Shown one piece after another: positions 1-8,405 of a stretch of 29,875 nt of DNA. The stretch is from NCBI GenBank assembly GCA_035644475.1, contig DASQOL010000082.1, positions 1 to 29,875 of the forward strand, given 5' to 3'. The notes under the pieces are model-generated. The model worked only from the letters and a program-made list of their open reading frames with translations. It searched no databases and was not told the origin of the DNA. The DNA is from FEN-1219 sp035644475. Lineage in GTDB: Bacteria; Pseudomonadota; Gammaproteobacteria; Steroidobacterales; Rariloculaceae. Both the position numbers and the translations under genes were made by a program. Within the stretch, counting starts at the first letter, position 1. Each line of letters starts with the position of its first letter.

Positions 1-1
1 G

Positions 2-666
2 AATCCGTCCCCGTACATGTACTTCTTCGAGGTCGGTAAGCTGCGCGTCGCGGGCTCCTCGCCCGAGGCGCTCGTGCGGCTCGCCGGCCGGCACGCGAGC
101 TTGCGGCCGATCGCGGGCACGCTGCCGCGCGGCGAGACGCCGGAGCGCGACGCGGCGCTCGAGCAGGAGCTGCTCGCCGATCCGAAGGAGAACGCCGAGC
201 ACGTGATGCTCGTGGACCTGGCGCGCAACGATCTCGGCCGCGTCGCGCGCTCGGGCTCCGTGCACGTGGACCCGTACCGCAAGATCGAGCGCTACAGCCA
301 CGTGATGCACATCGTGAGCGGCGTGCAGGGCCATCTCGCAAACAACCGCGACGCGTTCGATCTGTTCGCCGCCGCGTTCCCCGCGGGCACGCTCGTCGGC
401 GCGCCGAAGGTGCGCGCGATGCAGCTGATTGCCGAGCTCGAGCCTACCGCAAGGGGCCTCTACGGCGGCACCGTCGGCTACTTCGCGAAAAACGGCAACA
501 TGGATCAGGCGATCACGATCCGCACGATGGTGTTCGACGGCGACGAGTACAGCTTCCAGGCCGGCGCCGGCATCGTGTCCGACAGCAAGCCCGATCGCGA
601 ATATCAAGAGGTGCTCGCGAAGAGCGCGATCCTGCGGCGAGCGCTCGAGCTCGCGGAGGAAGGACT

Positions 667-670
<4 letters not shown>
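2..670 (+). CDS. trpE: Anthranilate synthase component I, C-terminal part (partial at left edge)
   Basis: This is the chorismate-binding C-terminal part of anthranilate synthase component I, which converts chorismate and ammonia or glutamine nitrogen to anthranilate, the first step of tryptophan synthesis. The reading frame is open from base 2 (NPSPYMYFFEVG), so the gene begins outside the window. Family motifs visible are the RPIAGT-type block, the DLARNDLGR block, the HVMHIVSG block, the GAPKVRAM block, and the C-terminal AGAGIVSDS stretch. A valine stands where many TrpE proteins have serine or threonine in the (S/T)GAPK motif. The stop overlaps the trpG start (GTGA), so the two subunits are probably translationally coupled. 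The N-terminal feedback-binding region and any leader or attenuator lie upstream and cannot be judged. The aminodeoxychorismate synthase PabB is a relative, but the trp context decides for TrpE. Confidence 0.96.
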
Positions 671-1239
<569 letters not shown>

Positions 1240-1246
1240 CCGCGTC

Positions 1247-2293
1247 ATGACCGCCCCGATGACCACCTTCAGCGCCGCGCAAATGCTCGACCGCCTGCTC
1301 GGCGGCCAGCATCTCGACGAGGCGTCGGCCACGGCGCTGCTCAAGCTGCTCGGCGCGGGCGAGGTGCCGCCGGCGCTCGCGGGCGCGCTGCTGATCGCAC
1401 TGCGCCACAAGGGCGAGACCGCCGAGGAGATCCGCGGCTTCGCGCTCGGCATGCGCGAGCTCGCGCTGCGGCCGAAGCTGCCGGCGGGTGACTACGTCGA
1501 CGTCGTCGGCACCGGCGGCGACGGCTCGAGCAGCCTCAATCTCTCGACCGGCAGCGCACTGCTCGCGGCGGCGGCCGGCGCGCGCGTCGTGAAGCACGGC
1601 AACCGCTCGATCTCGAGCCGCAGCGGCAGCGCCGACGTGCTCGCCGCGCTCGGCTTGCCGGTGCCGCTCGACGAGGCCGCCGCGGCTCGCGCGCTCGAGC
1701 GGCTCGGCTTCACGTTCCTGTTCGCACCGCACTATCACCCCGCGATGAAGCACATCGCGCCGGTCCGCGCCGCGCTCGGCGTGCGCACGGTGTTCAACAT
1801 TCTGGGACCGCTCGCAAACCCGGCTGCACCGCCGTATCACGTGATCGGCGCGTTCAGCGAGGGCATCGCCGCACTGATGGCCGAGACGCTCTCGGGCATG
1901 CCGCTCGAGCGCGCGTTCGTGGTGCACGGCGAGGCCGGCTGGGACGAGGCGACGCAGGCCGGGCCATTCCTTCTTTATGACGTGCGGCCGGGCCGCGTGG
2001 AGCGGACCGTGCGCGATGCGCGCGATCTCGGGCTGCCGCGCTGCACGCTCGACGAGCTGCGCGGCGCCGACGCCGCGAGCAATGCCATTCGGCTTCGCGA
2101 CGCGTTGTCCGGCGCGGACACGCAAGCGCACCGCGACGCGCTCACGCTCGGCGCGGCCCTCGCGCTCGAGGTCACGGGCGCGGCGCCCGACGCGCGGCGC
2201 GGCATCGCCCGGGCGCGCGAGGCGCTCGCCGCGGGCGAGGGCCGGCGGCTCCTGGACGAGCTCGCGGCCTTCGGCCGGGAGCAGCGCGCGTGA
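1247..2293 (+). CDS. trpD: Anthranilate phosphoribosyltransferase
   Basis: TrpD transfers phosphoribose from PRPP to anthranilate. The 348-residue product has the PRPP-binding signature GTGGDGSSSLNLSTG (about residues 88-102), the KHGNRS anthranilate/PRPP loop (116-121), and an N-terminal helical domain followed by the nucleoside-phosphorylase-like domain. The ATG at 1247 lies 7 bases after the trpG stop and is preferred. A second in-frame ATG at 1259 is an alternative that removes four residues. An open frame extends further upstream but is only the overlap with trpG. The stop overlaps the trpC GTG start by four bases. Confidence 0.95.
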   Translation: MTAPMTTFSAAQMLDRLLGGQHLDEASATALLKLLGAGEVPPALAGALLIALRHKGETAEEIRGFALGMRELALRPKLPAGDYVDVVGTGGDGSSSLNLSTGSALLAAAAGARVVKHGNRSISSRSGSADVLAALGLPVPLDEAAAARALERLGFTFLFAPHYHPAMKHIAPVRAALGVRTVFNILGPLANPAAPPYHVIGAFSEGIAALMAETLSGMPLERAFVVHGEAGWDEATQAGPFLLYDVRPGRVERTVRDARDLGLPRCTLDELRGADAASNAIRLRDALSGADTQAHRDALTLGAALALEVTGAAPDARRGIARAREALAAGEGRRLLDELAAFGREQRA

Positions 2294-3138
2294 GCTTCCT
2301 CGAGCGCATGGCGGCCGCGAGCCGCGTGCGCGTGCGCGCGGCGCGCGCCGTGGAGAGCGAGGCGAAGCTCGCGCGCCGCGCCGAGCGCGCGCCGAAGCCG
2401 CCGAGGCTCGAGCTCGCGGGCTTCGACATCATCGCCGAGCTCAAGCTGCGCTCGCCCGCGGCCGGCGGCCTCGCGGACCGCGGCTTCGACCCGGCGGCGC
2501 AACTCGACGCCTACGCCGAGGGCGGCGCGGCCGCCGTGTCCGTGCTCACGGAGCCCATCGAGTTCAAGGGCGAGCTCGCGCACCTCGCGAGCGCGGCCGA
2601 GCGGCTGGCGCCGCGGCGCGTGCCGGCGATGCGCAAGGACTTCGTGACCGATCCCTATCAAGTGCTCGAGGCCCGCGCGGCCGGCGCCGGCGGCATCCTC
2701 GTGATCGTCACGATGCTCGACGACGACGCGGTGCGCACGCTCGTCGCGAGCGCGCGCGCCTGCGGGCTGTTCGTGCTGCTCGAAGCGTTCGACGCGCGCG
2801 ACCTCGAGCGCATCGCCGCGTTCGACGACGATGCCGGTCTCGCCGACCCGCCAATTCTCGCGGGCGTGAATTGCCGCGATCTGCGCGACCTCGACGTGCG
2901 CTTCGCGCGCTTCGCGGAGCTCGCGCCGCAGTTGCCGAAGCGCCTGGCGTGCGTCGCCGAGAGCGGCATCGCGACCGCGGCCGACGTCGCGACGGTTGCG
3001 CAGCTCGGCTACCGGCTCGCGCTCGTCGGCTCGTCGCTGATGCGCGCCGCGGACCCGCGCGCCGCGCTCGCATCGCTCGTGGCCGCGGGCCGCGCCGCCC
3101 GCGCCGCGCTCGGCGCCCCGGCGCGGGCGGAACTCTGA
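2290..3138 (+). CDS. trpC: Indole-3-glycerol phosphate synthase
   Basis: TrpC closes the indole ring of CdRP to give indole-3-glycerol phosphate. The 282-residue TIM barrel carries the expected catalytic stations in order: the AELKLRSPAAG lysine block after strand 1, MRKDFV with the general-acid lysine, LLEAFD with the catalytic glutamate, GVNCRDL, and AESGI near the C-terminus, then the phosphate-binding LVGSSLM. It is monofunctional, with TrpF encoded separately just downstream. GTG is the start because it gives the four-base overlap with trpD and the family N-terminus. The stop is one base before the trpF ATG. Confidence 0.96.
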   Translation: MSFLERMAAASRVRVRAARAVESEAKLARRAERAPKPPRLELAGFDIIAELKLRSPAAGGLADRGFDPAAQLDAYAEGGAAAVSVLTEPIEFKGELAHLASAAERLAPRRVPAMRKDFVTDPYQVLEARAAGAGGILVIVTMLDDDAVRTLVASARACGLFVLLEAFDARDLERIAAFDDDAGLADPPILAGVNCRDLRDLDVRFARFAELAPQLPKRLACVAESGIATAADVATVAQLGYRLALVGSSLMRAADPRAALASLVAAGRAARAALGAPARAEL

Positions 3139-3139
3139 C

Positions 3140-3727
3140 ATGTTCGTGAAGATCTGCGGCATCAACAGCGCCGCCGCGGCGGCCGCCGCCGTCGAGGCCG
3201 GCGCCGACGCGCTCGGCTTCGTGTTCGCGGAATCGCCGCGCGAGGTCACGCCGGAGAAGGCGGTCGAGCTCTGCGCCGCGGTGCCGAGCTCCGTCGCGCG
3301 CGTGGCCGTGATGCGGCATCCTCGCGCCGAGCTCGTGCGCCGGGTGCTCGACGTGTTCGACCCGGACTGGCTGCAGACAGACGCCGACGACTTCGCCGCG
3401 CTCGCACTGCCGGAACGCTGTGCGGCGCTGCCCGTGTACCGCAATGGGGGCGCTCGCACGACGCCGCCCCCGGCTCGATTGCTGTTCGAGGGCGCCGTGA
3501 GCGGCAGCGGCCGCACGGCCGACTGGACGGAGGCGCGCGCGCTCGCGGCCGAGACGCAGCTCATCCTCGCGGGCGGCCTCGACGCGGCCAACGTGGCGGC
3601 CGCGATCGAGGCGGTCCGTCCGTGGGGCGTCGACGTCTCGAGCGGCGTCGAACGGCGCCGCGGCGAGAAGGATCCGGTCAAAATAAGAGAGTTCGTCGCG
3701 CGCGTGCGCGCGATGGAGGAAGGCTGA
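3140..3727 (+). CDS. trpF: Phosphoribosylanthranilate isomerase
   Basis: TrpF isomerises phosphoribosylanthranilate to CdRP. The 195-residue barrel opens with VKICGI, containing the catalytic cysteine (Cys6). It continues with GFVFAESPR, a LILAGGL block and the C-terminal phosphate-binding GVDVSSGVERRRGEKD, all diagnostic for TrpF. Length is close to the usual 200-210 residues. It abuts trpC (1-base gap), and its TGA overlaps the trpB ATG by one base. The segment around residues 75-120 is shorter and less conserved than the rest, but no frame disruption is seen. Confidence 0.96.
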   Translation: MFVKICGINSAAAAAAAVEAGADALGFVFAESPREVTPEKAVELCAAVPSSVARVAVMRHPRAELVRRVLDVFDPDWLQTDADDFAALALPERCAALPVYRNGGARTTPPPARLLFEGAVSGSGRTADWTEARALAAETQLILAGGLDAANVAAAIEAVRPWGVDVSSGVERRRGEKDPVKIREFVARVRAMEEG

Positions 3728-4980
3728 TGGTCAACGACCCGAAAGAACGAGAGTCGCTGCTCGCCGCGCTGCTCGAGCGCCGTCTGCCCGACCGCAACGG
3801 CCGCTTCGGCCCGTTCGGCGGTCGGTTCGTGCCCGAGACGCTGATGCCCGCGATCGCGCGGCTCGAGCACGGCGTGGAGCACATATTGCCGTCGGCCGAA
3901 TTCCAGCGGCAGCTCACGAACGAGCTCACGTCCTGGGTCGGCCGTCCCACGGCGCTCACGCACGCCGCCACGTTGAGCGCGCGCTGGGGCGCGGAGCTCT
4001 GGCTCAAGCGCGAGGACTTGGCGCACACCGGCGCGCACAAGATCAACAACGCGATCGGCCAGGCGCTGCTCGCCAAGGCGCTCGGCGCCAAGCGCATCGT
4101 CGCCGAGACCGGCGCGGGGCAGCACGGGGTCGCGTCGGCCGCCGCGTGCGCGCGCGTCGGCTTGCCGTGCGTCGTGTACATGGGCGAAGTGGACATTGCG
4201 CGCCAGGCGCCGAACGTCGACCGCATGCATCGGCTGGGCGCCAAGGTCGTGCCCGTGACGTCGGGCGACCGCACGCTGCGCGCGGCGATCGACGAGGCGA
4301 TCCGCGACTGGGTCTCCGATCCCGCCGGCACCTATTACTTGCTCGGCTCGGCGGTCGGGCCTCACCCGTACCCGCTGCTCGTGCGCGAGCTGCAAGCGGT
4401 GATCGGCCGCGAGGCGCGCGCGCAGATGCTTGGCGTAGGCGGGCTGCCGCAGGCCGCGTTCGCGTGCGTCGGCGGCGGCTCGAATTCGATCGGCCTGTTC
4501 CACCCGTTCTTGGGCGACCGCGGCGTCGCACTGTACGGCGTGGAGGCCGGCGGCCGCGGCGACGCGCTCGGCGAGCACGCGGCCACGCTCTCGCACGGCA
4601 AACCCGGTGTGCTGCACGGCGCGTACTCGATGCTCCTCTACGACCGGCACGGCCAGATCCAGGAGACGCACTCGGTGTCCGCCGGCCTCGACTACCCGGG
4701 TGTCGGACCCGAGCATGCGTTCCTGCAATCGATCGGCCGAGTGGAATACGTGACCGCGAGCGACGCCGACACGCTCGCGGCGCTCGGCGAGTGCTGTGCG
4801 GCCGAGGGAATCCTGCCGGCGATCGAGAGCTCGCACGCGCTGGCCGCCGCGAAGCGCTACGCAGCGACGCATCCGGGCGCGCGGATCCTGGTCGGGCTCT
4901 CGGGCCGCGGCGACAAGGACATGCCGATCCTCGCGAAATACCCCGTGCAGGCAACGGAGCGCGCCGATGCTGCCGCGTGA
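3727..4980 (+). CDS. trpB: Tryptophan synthase beta chain
   Basis: TrpB condenses indole with serine using PLP. The 417-residue protein shows the PLP-Schiff-base lysine in the motif HTGAHKINNAIGQ (Lys105), the ETGAGQHG loop and the glycine-rich phosphate cradle GGGSNSIGLF. The C-terminal block LVGLSGRGDKDM is also typical. It is of the standard TrpB1 type. The ATG at 3727 overlaps the trpF stop by one base; a longer open frame upstream lies inside trpF and is not used. The 3' end overlaps trpA by 14 bases, which fits coupled synthesis of the alpha2-beta2 complex in equal amounts. Confidence 0.97.
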   Translation: MVNDPKERESLLAALLERRLPDRNGRFGPFGGRFVPETLMPAIARLEHGVEHILPSAEFQRQLTNELTSWVGRPTALTHAATLSARWGAELWLKREDLAHTGAHKINNAIGQALLAKALGAKRIVAETGAGQHGVASAAACARVGLPCVVYMGEVDIARQAPNVDRMHRLGAKVVPVTSGDRTLRAAIDEAIRDWVSDPAGTYYLLGSAVGPHPYPLLVRELQAVIGREARAQMLGVGGLPQAAFACVGGGSNSIGLFHPFLGDRGVALYGVEAGGRGDALGEHAATLSHGKPGVLHGAYSMLLYDRHGQIQETHSVSAGLDYPGVGPEHAFLQSIGRVEYVTASDADTLAALGECCAAEGILPAIESSHALAAAKRYAATHPGARILVGLSGRGDKDMPILAKYPVQATERADAAA

Positions 4981-5731
4981 CCGGCTGCGCCAAGCGCTCG
5001 CGCGCAAACCCGGCGAGCCGCCGTCGCTCGTCGCATTCCTGACGGCCGGATACCCGGAGCCGCGCGAGTTTTTGAGCACGCTGCGCTCGGTCGCGTCGGC
5101 GGCCGACGCCGTCGAGATCGGCGTGCCGTTCAGCGACCCGATGGCCGACGGCGTCACGATCCAGCGCTCGAGCCAGCATGCGATCGAGCGCGGCGTGAGC
5201 CTCGAATGGATCTTGGACGAGCTCGCGCGCCGCGACTTCGATCTGCCGGCGCCCGTGCTCTTGATGAGCTATCTGAATCCGCTGCTCGCGTTCGGCTTCG
5301 ACGCGCTCGCGGCGCGCGCGGCCGAGGTCGGCGTCAGCGGCATCATCGACCCCGATTTGCCGCACGAGGAGGCGGGGCCGCTGCGGGCCGCGCTGCAACC
5401 GCACGGCTTGGCTCTGGTGCAGATGGTGACGCCCGCGACGCCGCCCGAGCGGCTGCGCACGCTGTGCGCCGCGAGCGAGGGGTTCGTCTACGCGGTGACG
5501 CGCGCCGGCATCACGGGCAGCGGGGCGCTGCCGGCGGATCTCGCGGACTACCTCGCGCGGGTGAAGAGGGCGACCGACCTGCCGGTGTGCGCGGGTTTCG
5601 GCGTGCGGCGCGCCGACCAGGTGGCGCTCATCGGGAAGCACGCGGACGGCGCGGTCGTCGGCGCGGCGCTCGTCGAGGTGCTCGAGCGCCGCGAGGATCC
5701 CGCGAAGTTTCTCGCGGCGCTGCGCGGTTGA
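4967..5731 (+). CDS. trpA: Tryptophan synthase alpha chain
   Basis: TrpA cleaves indole-3-glycerol phosphate and channels indole to TrpB. The 254-residue barrel contains both catalytic acids: Glu50 in AVEIGVPFSDP and Asp61 in MADGVTIQ. It also has the FVYAVTRAGITG loop and the phosphate-binding GFGV and GAVVGAALVE segments. The ATG at 4967 inside trpB is chosen because it gives the family N-terminus and normal length. The stop is 16 bases before the next gene, so the transcript probably continues. Confidence 0.96.
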   Translation: MLPRDRLRQALARKPGEPPSLVAFLTAGYPEPREFLSTLRSVASAADAVEIGVPFSDPMADGVTIQRSSQHAIERGVSLEWILDELARRDFDLPAPVLLMSYLNPLLAFGFDALAARAAEVGVSGIIDPDLPHEEAGPLRAALQPHGLALVQMVTPATPPERLRTLCAASEGFVYAVTRAGITGSGALPADLADYLARVKRATDLPVCAGFGVRRADQVALIGKHADGAVVGAALVEVLERREDPAKFLAALRG

Positions 5732-5747
5732 CGGCGGGAATCGGCGG

Positions 5748-6068
5748 ATGAAACGCGTGTACAGCCGCCCGCTCCTGGCGGACGTGGCGCACGCTCAGAA
5801 CCTGCTCACGCACGAGGGCATCGCGAGCTTCATCAAGCACGCGAACTTGAGCAGCGCGCTCGGCGACCTGCCGTTCCTCGAGTGCGAGCCCGAGCTCTGG
5901 GTGTTCGTGGACGACGATGCGGCGCACGCACGGGGCGTGCTCCGGGAGGCGCTCGCACCGCGCTCGGCCAACGACGCACCGCCCTGGTCGTGCTCGCGCT
6001 GCGGCGAGCAGAACGAGCCGCAGTTCGCGGCGTGCTGGAGCTGCGGCACGGCGGCTCCGCAAGGATGA
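5748..6068 (+). CDS. DUF2007-type small protein with C-terminal RanBP2-like zinc ribbon
   Basis: This 106-residue cytoplasmic protein has two parts. Residues 1-70 (opening MKRVYSRPLLADVAHAQNLL, with a PELWVFVDDD strand) resemble the DUF2007 'putative signal-transducing' ferredoxin-like fold. Residues 80-101 form a zinc ribbon with Cys82, Cys85, Cys96 and Cys99 and the tryptophans of RanBP2-type fingers (W-x-C-x2-C ... C-W-x-C). The exact function is unknown; family members are thought to be binding or signalling modules, not enzymes. It sits 16 bases after trpA and just before an EEP-family gene, apparently in the same transcript, with no sign of a tryptophan-specific job. Confidence 0.8.
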   Translation: MKRVYSRPLLADVAHAQNLLTHEGIASFIKHANLSSALGDLPFLECEPELWVFVDDDAAHARGVLREALAPRSANDAPPWSCSRCGEQNEPQFAACWSCGTAAPQG

Positions 6069-6072
6069 GCGC

Positions 6073-7071
6073 GTGACCACGACGCCCGCAGGGACGCGAC
6101 GGCGGCGCTTGCTCACCGCGCTGAAGCTCGCGGCGGCCGCCGTCATGGTCGCGAGCGTGCTGCCGTTCGGCGCAAGGGAGTGGTGGACGCTGGAGCTCGC
6201 CGCGCACTTCCGCGTGCAGTACGTGGTCGCGGCGGCCGCGCTCAGCGTCGCCTTCGCCCTCCGGCGAAACTGGCTCTGGTGCCTCGGCCTCGTGGCGAGC
6301 TTCGCCGTGAGCGTGCCGCCGCTGCTGCCCTACCTGCCGCTCGCCGAGCCCGCTGCCGCCTCCATCGCCGCCGTGCCGATCAAGGTGCTCGCGGCGAACG
6401 TCGAATACGGCAATCGCTCTGCCGACCGGCTGCTTGCACTGGTGCGCGACGAGGCGCCGGACGTGGTGGTGCTCGTCGAGTACACGCCGCACTGGAGCAC
6501 GCTGGTCGACGAGCTCCGGCGCTCGCATCCGTACCGCCTCGAGCTGCCGCAGGAGCGCAGCACCGGCATCGCGCTGTTCTCGCGGTTACCGCTCGACTCG
6601 GTGCGGCGCCTGCCCTTGGGCGTGCAGCCCGCGATCGAGGCGCGAGTTCGCTCGCCGTCGGGCTCGTTCACGCTCGTGGGCGTGCACTTGCGCTCGCCGA
6701 CGTCCGGGTGGCGCGCAGGGCAGCGCAACCGGCAGTACGAGCTGCTCGCGCAGCGCCGCGCCGCGATCGACGGCCCGCTGGTCGTGACGGGCGACTTCAA
6801 CACCACGCCCTACTCGCCGTTCTTCGCGGACTGGCTCGAGCGCACCGGCCTCGTCGACACCAGCCGCGGCCGCGGGCTCGCCTTCAGCTGGCCTACGTTC
6901 TTGCCAATCGCCGGCATCCCCATAGATCATTGCGTGGTGAGCGAGGAATTTCGCGTGATCACGGAACGACGGTTGCCCCGCATCGGCTCGGATCACTATC
7001 CGATCCTCACGGTGCTCGCGCTCGAGCCGCGGCCGGCTGCGGCGCCTGCCGCGCGCGGGGGATTCGAATGA
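6073..7071 (+). CDS. Membrane-anchored endonuclease/exonuclease/phosphatase (EEP) family protein
   Basis: The predicted 332-residue protein has three hydrophobic N-terminal segments (about residues 14-32, 48-64 and 70-90), then an EEP fold. Visible active-site elements are Asn109 in AANVEYGN, Glu136 in VVVLVEY, His205 in VGVHLRS, Asp241 and Asn243 in TGDFNTTP, the PIDHCVVS block and Asp307-His308 in GSDHYP. This is the layout of YafD/YcfE-like membrane EEP proteins; the substrate (nucleic acid, phospholipid or other phosphodiester) cannot be told. GTG at 6073, five bases after the upstream stop, gives the membrane segments; other starts exist inside the first helix. The stop overlaps the next gene by ATGA. 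Confidence 0.85.
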   Translation: MTTTPAGTRRRRLLTALKLAAAAVMVASVLPFGAREWWTLELAAHFRVQYVVAAAALSVAFALRRNWLWCLGLVASFAVSVPPLLPYLPLAEPAAASIAAVPIKVLAANVEYGNRSADRLLALVRDEAPDVVVLVEYTPHWSTLVDELRRSHPYRLELPQERSTGIALFSRLPLDSVRRLPLGVQPAIEARVRSPSGSFTLVGVHLRSPTSGWRAGQRNRQYELLAQRRAAIDGPLVVTGDFNTTPYSPFFADWLERTGLVDTSRGRGLAFSWPTFLPIAGIPIDHCVVSEEFRVITERRLPRIGSDHYPILTVLALEPRPAAAPAARGGFE

Positions 7072-7802
7072 CCCAGCCGACGGCCTGCGTGCTGGTCATC
7101 GGCAACGAGATCCTGTCCGGCAAGACCCAGGACGCGAACCTGCAATTCCTCGCGACCGAGCTCGCGAAGCTCGGCATCAAGCTCGAGGAAGCTCGCGTCG
7201 TGCGCGACGATCCCGCGGCGATCGTGCGGCACCTGAACGCGTGCCGCGAGAGCTTCACCTACGTGTTCACGACCGGCGGCATCGGACCGACGCACGACGA
7301 CATCACGGCCGAGTGCGTCGCGCGCGCGTTCGGCGTGGAGCTCGTGCTCGATCCGGAGGCCGTCGAGCGGTTGAAGCGCGGCGGTCGGCCGCTCAACGAG
7401 GCACGCCTCAAGATGGCCAAGGTGCCGCGCGGCGCCGAGCTCGTCGACAATCCCGTGAGCAACGCACCGGGATTCAGGATCGAGAACGTATTCGTGCTCG
7501 CGGGCATCCCGAGCATCGCGCGCGCGATGTTCACGAGCGCGGTGCCGATGCTCACGAAGGGCGCGCCGATCCAATCGTCGAGCGTGGACGTCTACTTGCG
7601 CGAAGGCGATTTCGCGGCGGCGCTCGAGGGGATCCAGAACGCTCACCCCCAGGTGGAGATCGGCAGCTACCCGTTCAACCGCGACGGCCGGCTCGGCGCG
7701 ACGCTCGTGGTGCGCGGCACCGACCGGTCGCTGATCGCGAGCGTGGTCACCGAGATCGACATCGCGATGGTGAAGCTCGGCGGCGAGACCAAGATCAACT
7801 GA
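7068..7802 (+). CDS. CinA-N-terminal/MoaB-like molybdopterin-binding domain protein
   Basis: The 244-residue product is a single MoCF-biosynthesis-type domain of the CinA family. It opens with VLVIGNEILSGKTQD and has the diagnostic TTGGIGPTHDD loop (residues 68-78), then GRPLNEAR and NPVSNAPGF segments. It lacks the C-terminal amidohydrolase domain of full-length CinA. Such stand-alone proteins are usually annotated as competence/damage-inducible protein A or molybdopterin-binding protein; nucleotide-pyrophosphatase activity is possible by analogy only. Its ATG overlaps the EEP stop by four bases, so it is probably the last gene of the trp-led transcription unit. Confidence 0.88.
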   Translation: MTQPTACVLVIGNEILSGKTQDANLQFLATELAKLGIKLEEARVVRDDPAAIVRHLNACRESFTYVFTTGGIGPTHDDITAECVARAFGVELVLDPEAVERLKRGGRPLNEARLKMAKVPRGAELVDNPVSNAPGFRIENVFVLAGIPSIARAMFTSAVPMLTKGAPIQSSSVDVYLREGDFAAALEGIQNAHPQVEIGSYPFNRDGRLGATLVVRGTDRSLIASVVTEIDIAMVKLGGETKIN

Positions 7803-7853
7803 CTCGCCGGGACGGCGCGGTCGGCCTCGAGTCGCTCGGGCACTCGTTACTGG

Positions 7854-7906
7854 GATAGACGGAATCTAGTAAGTTACGATTCCGTCGATCCGGATTCTGT
7901 CTATTC
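7854..7906 (+). terminator. Stem-loop with two alternative pairings after the trp-cinA unit
   Basis: GACGGAATC (7858-7866) is perfectly complementary to GATTCCGTC (7878-7886) around an 11-base loop. The same left arm, extended to 7854, can instead pair with 7893-7905 with one G-U wobble and one terminal mismatch, so two mutually exclusive hairpins are possible. There is no clear T-tract, so a role in intrinsic termination is uncertain. It may instead be a remnant of the neighbouring cassette sequences. Confidence 0.4.
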
Positions 7907-7909
7907 AGC

Positions 7910-7916
7910 GTTCGGC
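7910..7916 (+). other. Isolated attC R'-like core (GTTCGGC)
   Basis: GTTCGGC at this position equals the right-hand core of the fuller attC-like site at 8099-8105. No matching left arm GCCGAAC is seen upstream within 7803-7909. It could mark the left end of a short ORF-less cassette (about 7911-8099). A 7-mer alone is weak evidence. Confidence 0.3.
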
Positions 7917-7979
7917 AAAATCATCGGGGGCGTCGTGGCAACGATTCGAGTAAGACCAAGAGCTACGTTTAGCGCAGCC

Positions 7980-8105
7980 GCCGAACAAGCAGTTGCAGCA
8001 GACCGTGATACGGCATCGCGAGCGCGGCGCAAACGCGTCATTGCATTGTGCACTCGCGCCGCGCTGGTTAGGGCAACGTGCGGCCGCTGAACTGCGGCGT
8101 TCGGC
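7980..8105 (+). repeat. attC-like integron recombination site (126 bp)
   Basis: The left arm GCCGAAC (7980-7986) is the exact reverse complement of the right arm GTTCGGC (8099-8105). Further in, AGTTGCAGC (7991-7999) pairs with GCTGAACT (8086-8093) leaving a single unpaired base. This R''-L''...L'-R' layout with an extrahelical base is the hallmark of attC sites, and 126 bp is within their known size range. The interior shows only loosely paired sequence. No integron integrase is in the window, so this would be an orphan site. Confidence 0.68.
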
Positions 8106-8129
8106 GCCAGCCAGAGGCCATCGCTCGAA

Positions 8130-8405
8130 TTGAACATCCGCTACTACATCGATCCGCAAACGGGCGCGCCTCATATACATAACCACCGCGTCACGGAGTC
8201 TGACGTTGAGGCGGTGCTGGCGCGGCCCGGCGAAGATCGCCTGGGCGCCGAAGGGGCCCGGATCGCAATTGGCCAGACTTCAGCAGGCCGGTACTTGCGA
8301 GTAATCTACGTTCCAGAGGTGGGCGGTGTATTCGTCATTACCGCCTACGATCTCACGGGTAAACCACTCCTAGCGTATCGGCGCCGCAAGCGCACAAAGC
8401 GATGA
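8130..8405 (+). CDS. DUF4258-like small protein, probable RelE-type toxin
   Basis: This 91-residue basic protein ends in a strand-rich pattern (RYLRVIYVP ... GVFVITAYDLTGKPLLAYRRRKR) typical of DUF4258/BrnT-like RelE-fold toxins. An early histidine-containing helix (HNHRVTESDVEAVL) is also seen. The TTG start at 8130 is the only sensible one in frame; no strong ribosome-binding site precedes it. It begins 24 bases after an attC-like site, and its stop overlaps the next gene by ATGA. This toxin-first pair is therefore probably one cassette-borne module. Toxicity is inferred, not shown. Confidence 0.62.
   Translation: MNIRYYIDPQTGAPHIHNHRVTESDVEAVLARPGEDRLGAEGARIAIGQTSAGRYLRVIYVPEVGGVFVITAYDLTGKPLLAYRRRKRTKR

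Noticed and set aside
1975..5157. Minus-strand open frame of 1,060 codons opposite trpD-trpA
   Set aside because: It is antisense to four clear trp genes and its composition (Arg/Ala/Gly-rich, no motifs) is that of a GC-rich shadow frame.
7935..8090. GTG-started 51-codon ORF inside the attC-like region
   Set aside because: Most of it is a translation of the attC arm itself and no ribosome-binding site or family resemblance is seen.
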